Shown here piece after piece: positions 63,544-64,000 of a DNA stretch of 64,000 nucleotides. Position 1 is the stretch's first letter. Every line of letters begins with the position of its first letter. The notes beneath the pieces are model-generated. The model had not been told where the DNA came from. It ran no database searches and worked only from the letters and a program-made list of their open reading frames with translations. Source of the stretch: Pseudarthrobacter sp. GA104 (GTDB lineage Bacteria > Actinomycetota > Actinomycetes > Actinomycetales > Micrococcaceae); assembly GCF_009741265.1 (NCBI RefSeq), contig NZ_WOWL01000001.1:1860001-1924000 (forward strand), read 5' to 3'. The translations under genes were made by a program, and so were the position numbers.

Positions 63544-64000
63544 GTGTCCGAGGTGGAGGATTACACAGGCCGATCGGGCCGGAACGAAACCCGCGAGGAA
63601 CAACTGGACCGCAACTGGGCAGAACTGCTGCAGGAGTTGCGGGTGCTGCAGATGGGCGTTCAGATCCTTGCCGGCTTCCTGCTGACCCTCCCCTTCCAGC
63701 AGCGGTTTGAGGATCTCGACGATTTCCAGGTCAACCTCTACCTGGCCAACGTGGTGATTGCGGCCCTCACCACCGCACTCATCCTCCTGCCGGTGAGCGT
63801 GCACCGGCGGCTGTTCCGGAAGCGGCTCAAGGAAACCCTGGTGTCCAGCGGCGATTCGATCGCCAAGATGACCCTTGCCGGAATCGCGCTCCTGAGCGCG
63901 GGTACGGCTGCGCTTGTTTTCGATGTGGCCGCCGGCCGCTCGGCCGGCCTTACTGCAGGCGGGGCGCTGATGGCGGTGATGGTGGTCCTGCTGGTCTACA
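63544..64000 (+). CDS. DUF6328-type membrane protein (C-terminus off window)
   Basis: A GTG start behind AAGGAG opens a frame that is still open at the right edge (152 residues seen). The N-terminus is acidic and soluble (TREEQLDRNWAELLQELRVL), followed by four predicted helices near 40-60, 70-90, 110-130 and 140-152 and a loop VHRRLFRKRLKETLV. LLQELRVLQMGVQILAGFLL is the hallmark of DUF6328 proteins of actinobacteria. Function unknown. A perfect TATAAT at 63436-63441 lies about 100 bp upstream but has no clear -35. Confidence 0.8.
   Translation, partial: MSEVEDYTGRSGRNETREEQLDRNWAELLQELRVLQMGVQILAGFLLTLPFQQRFEDLDDFQVNLYLANVVIAALTTALILLPVSVHRRLFRKRLKETLVSSGDSIAKMTLAGIALLSAGTAALVFDVAAGRSAGLTAGGALMAVMVVLLVY

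Overview
The window is high-GC chromosomal DNA, almost certainly from a Micrococcaceae actinobacterium of the Arthrobacter/Pseudarthrobacter type. Evidence: the actinobacterial order ftsH-folE-folP-folB-folK-DUF3180-PH-PH-DUF2520-panC, the tilS/zinc-metalloprotease/dacB/ppa neighbourhood, three GAF-ANTAR proteins, a NERD protein, a GSP39-like SDR, and a phosphoketolase. No tRNA, rRNA, CRISPR array, prophage or intact insertion sequence was recognised. Coding density is high. The long open frames opposite real genes are a by-product of GC-rich third positions.

Layout. 1-5.1 kb: APC permease (runs off the left edge) with a divergent TetR regulator, an alpha/beta hydrolase, a DHA2-type MFS exporter and a DJ-1/PfpI protein. 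5.3-14.0 kb: maltodextrin/alpha-glucoside locus with a lipoprotein binding protein, two MalF/MalG-type permeases and an intracellular GH13 enzyme on the minus strand. Divergent from these are a second GH13 alpha-glucosidase and a LacI repressor. A TGTAAGCGCTTCCA operator lies between the two arms; there is no ABC ATPase. 14.0-16.9 kb: TetR regulator, then two GAF-ANTAR proteins bracketed by two paralogous 87-residue proteins. 17.0-26.1 kb: pantothenate/folate/ftsH gene train. 26.3-31.6 kb: hpt, tilS, a zinc-metalloprotease-like protein, dacB and divergent ppa. 31.6-39.7 kb: carboxylesterase, DUF429 protein, phosphoketolase, a SatD-like HTH protein, histidine phosphatase, Cof-type HAD phosphatase, and an orphan AbiEi/DUF559 protein. 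39.8-46.2 kb: serS, diacylglycerol-kinase-like lipid kinase, pheA, rhodanese, amidase, small proteins. 46.5-52.0 kb: LapA-domain protein, then a fused AccD-AccA carboxyltransferase, CaiB/BaiF CoA-transferase and MatC-like permease facing a FadR-type regulator. 52.1-64 kb: FAD oxidoreductase, DUF4190 membrane protein, NERD protein, pgm, 2'-5' RNA ligase-like protein, RutE-like nitroreductase divergent from a uracil/xanthine permease, SGNH hydrolase, third GAF-ANTAR protein, glycosyltransferase remnant, acidic protein, SDR, and a DUF6328-type membrane protein cut by the right edge.

The most interesting unit is the permease / CoA-transferase / fused carboxyltransferase / FadR cluster (47.0-52.0 kb). 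It looks like a self-contained module for importing a dicarboxylate, making its CoA ester and decarboxylating or transcarboxylating it, and it matches no standard malonate operon that I know. Next come the paired small paralogs around the GAF-ANTAR genes, and long near-perfect palindromes placed just downstream of genes.

All functional statements rest on motif reading by eye. No database search was run.
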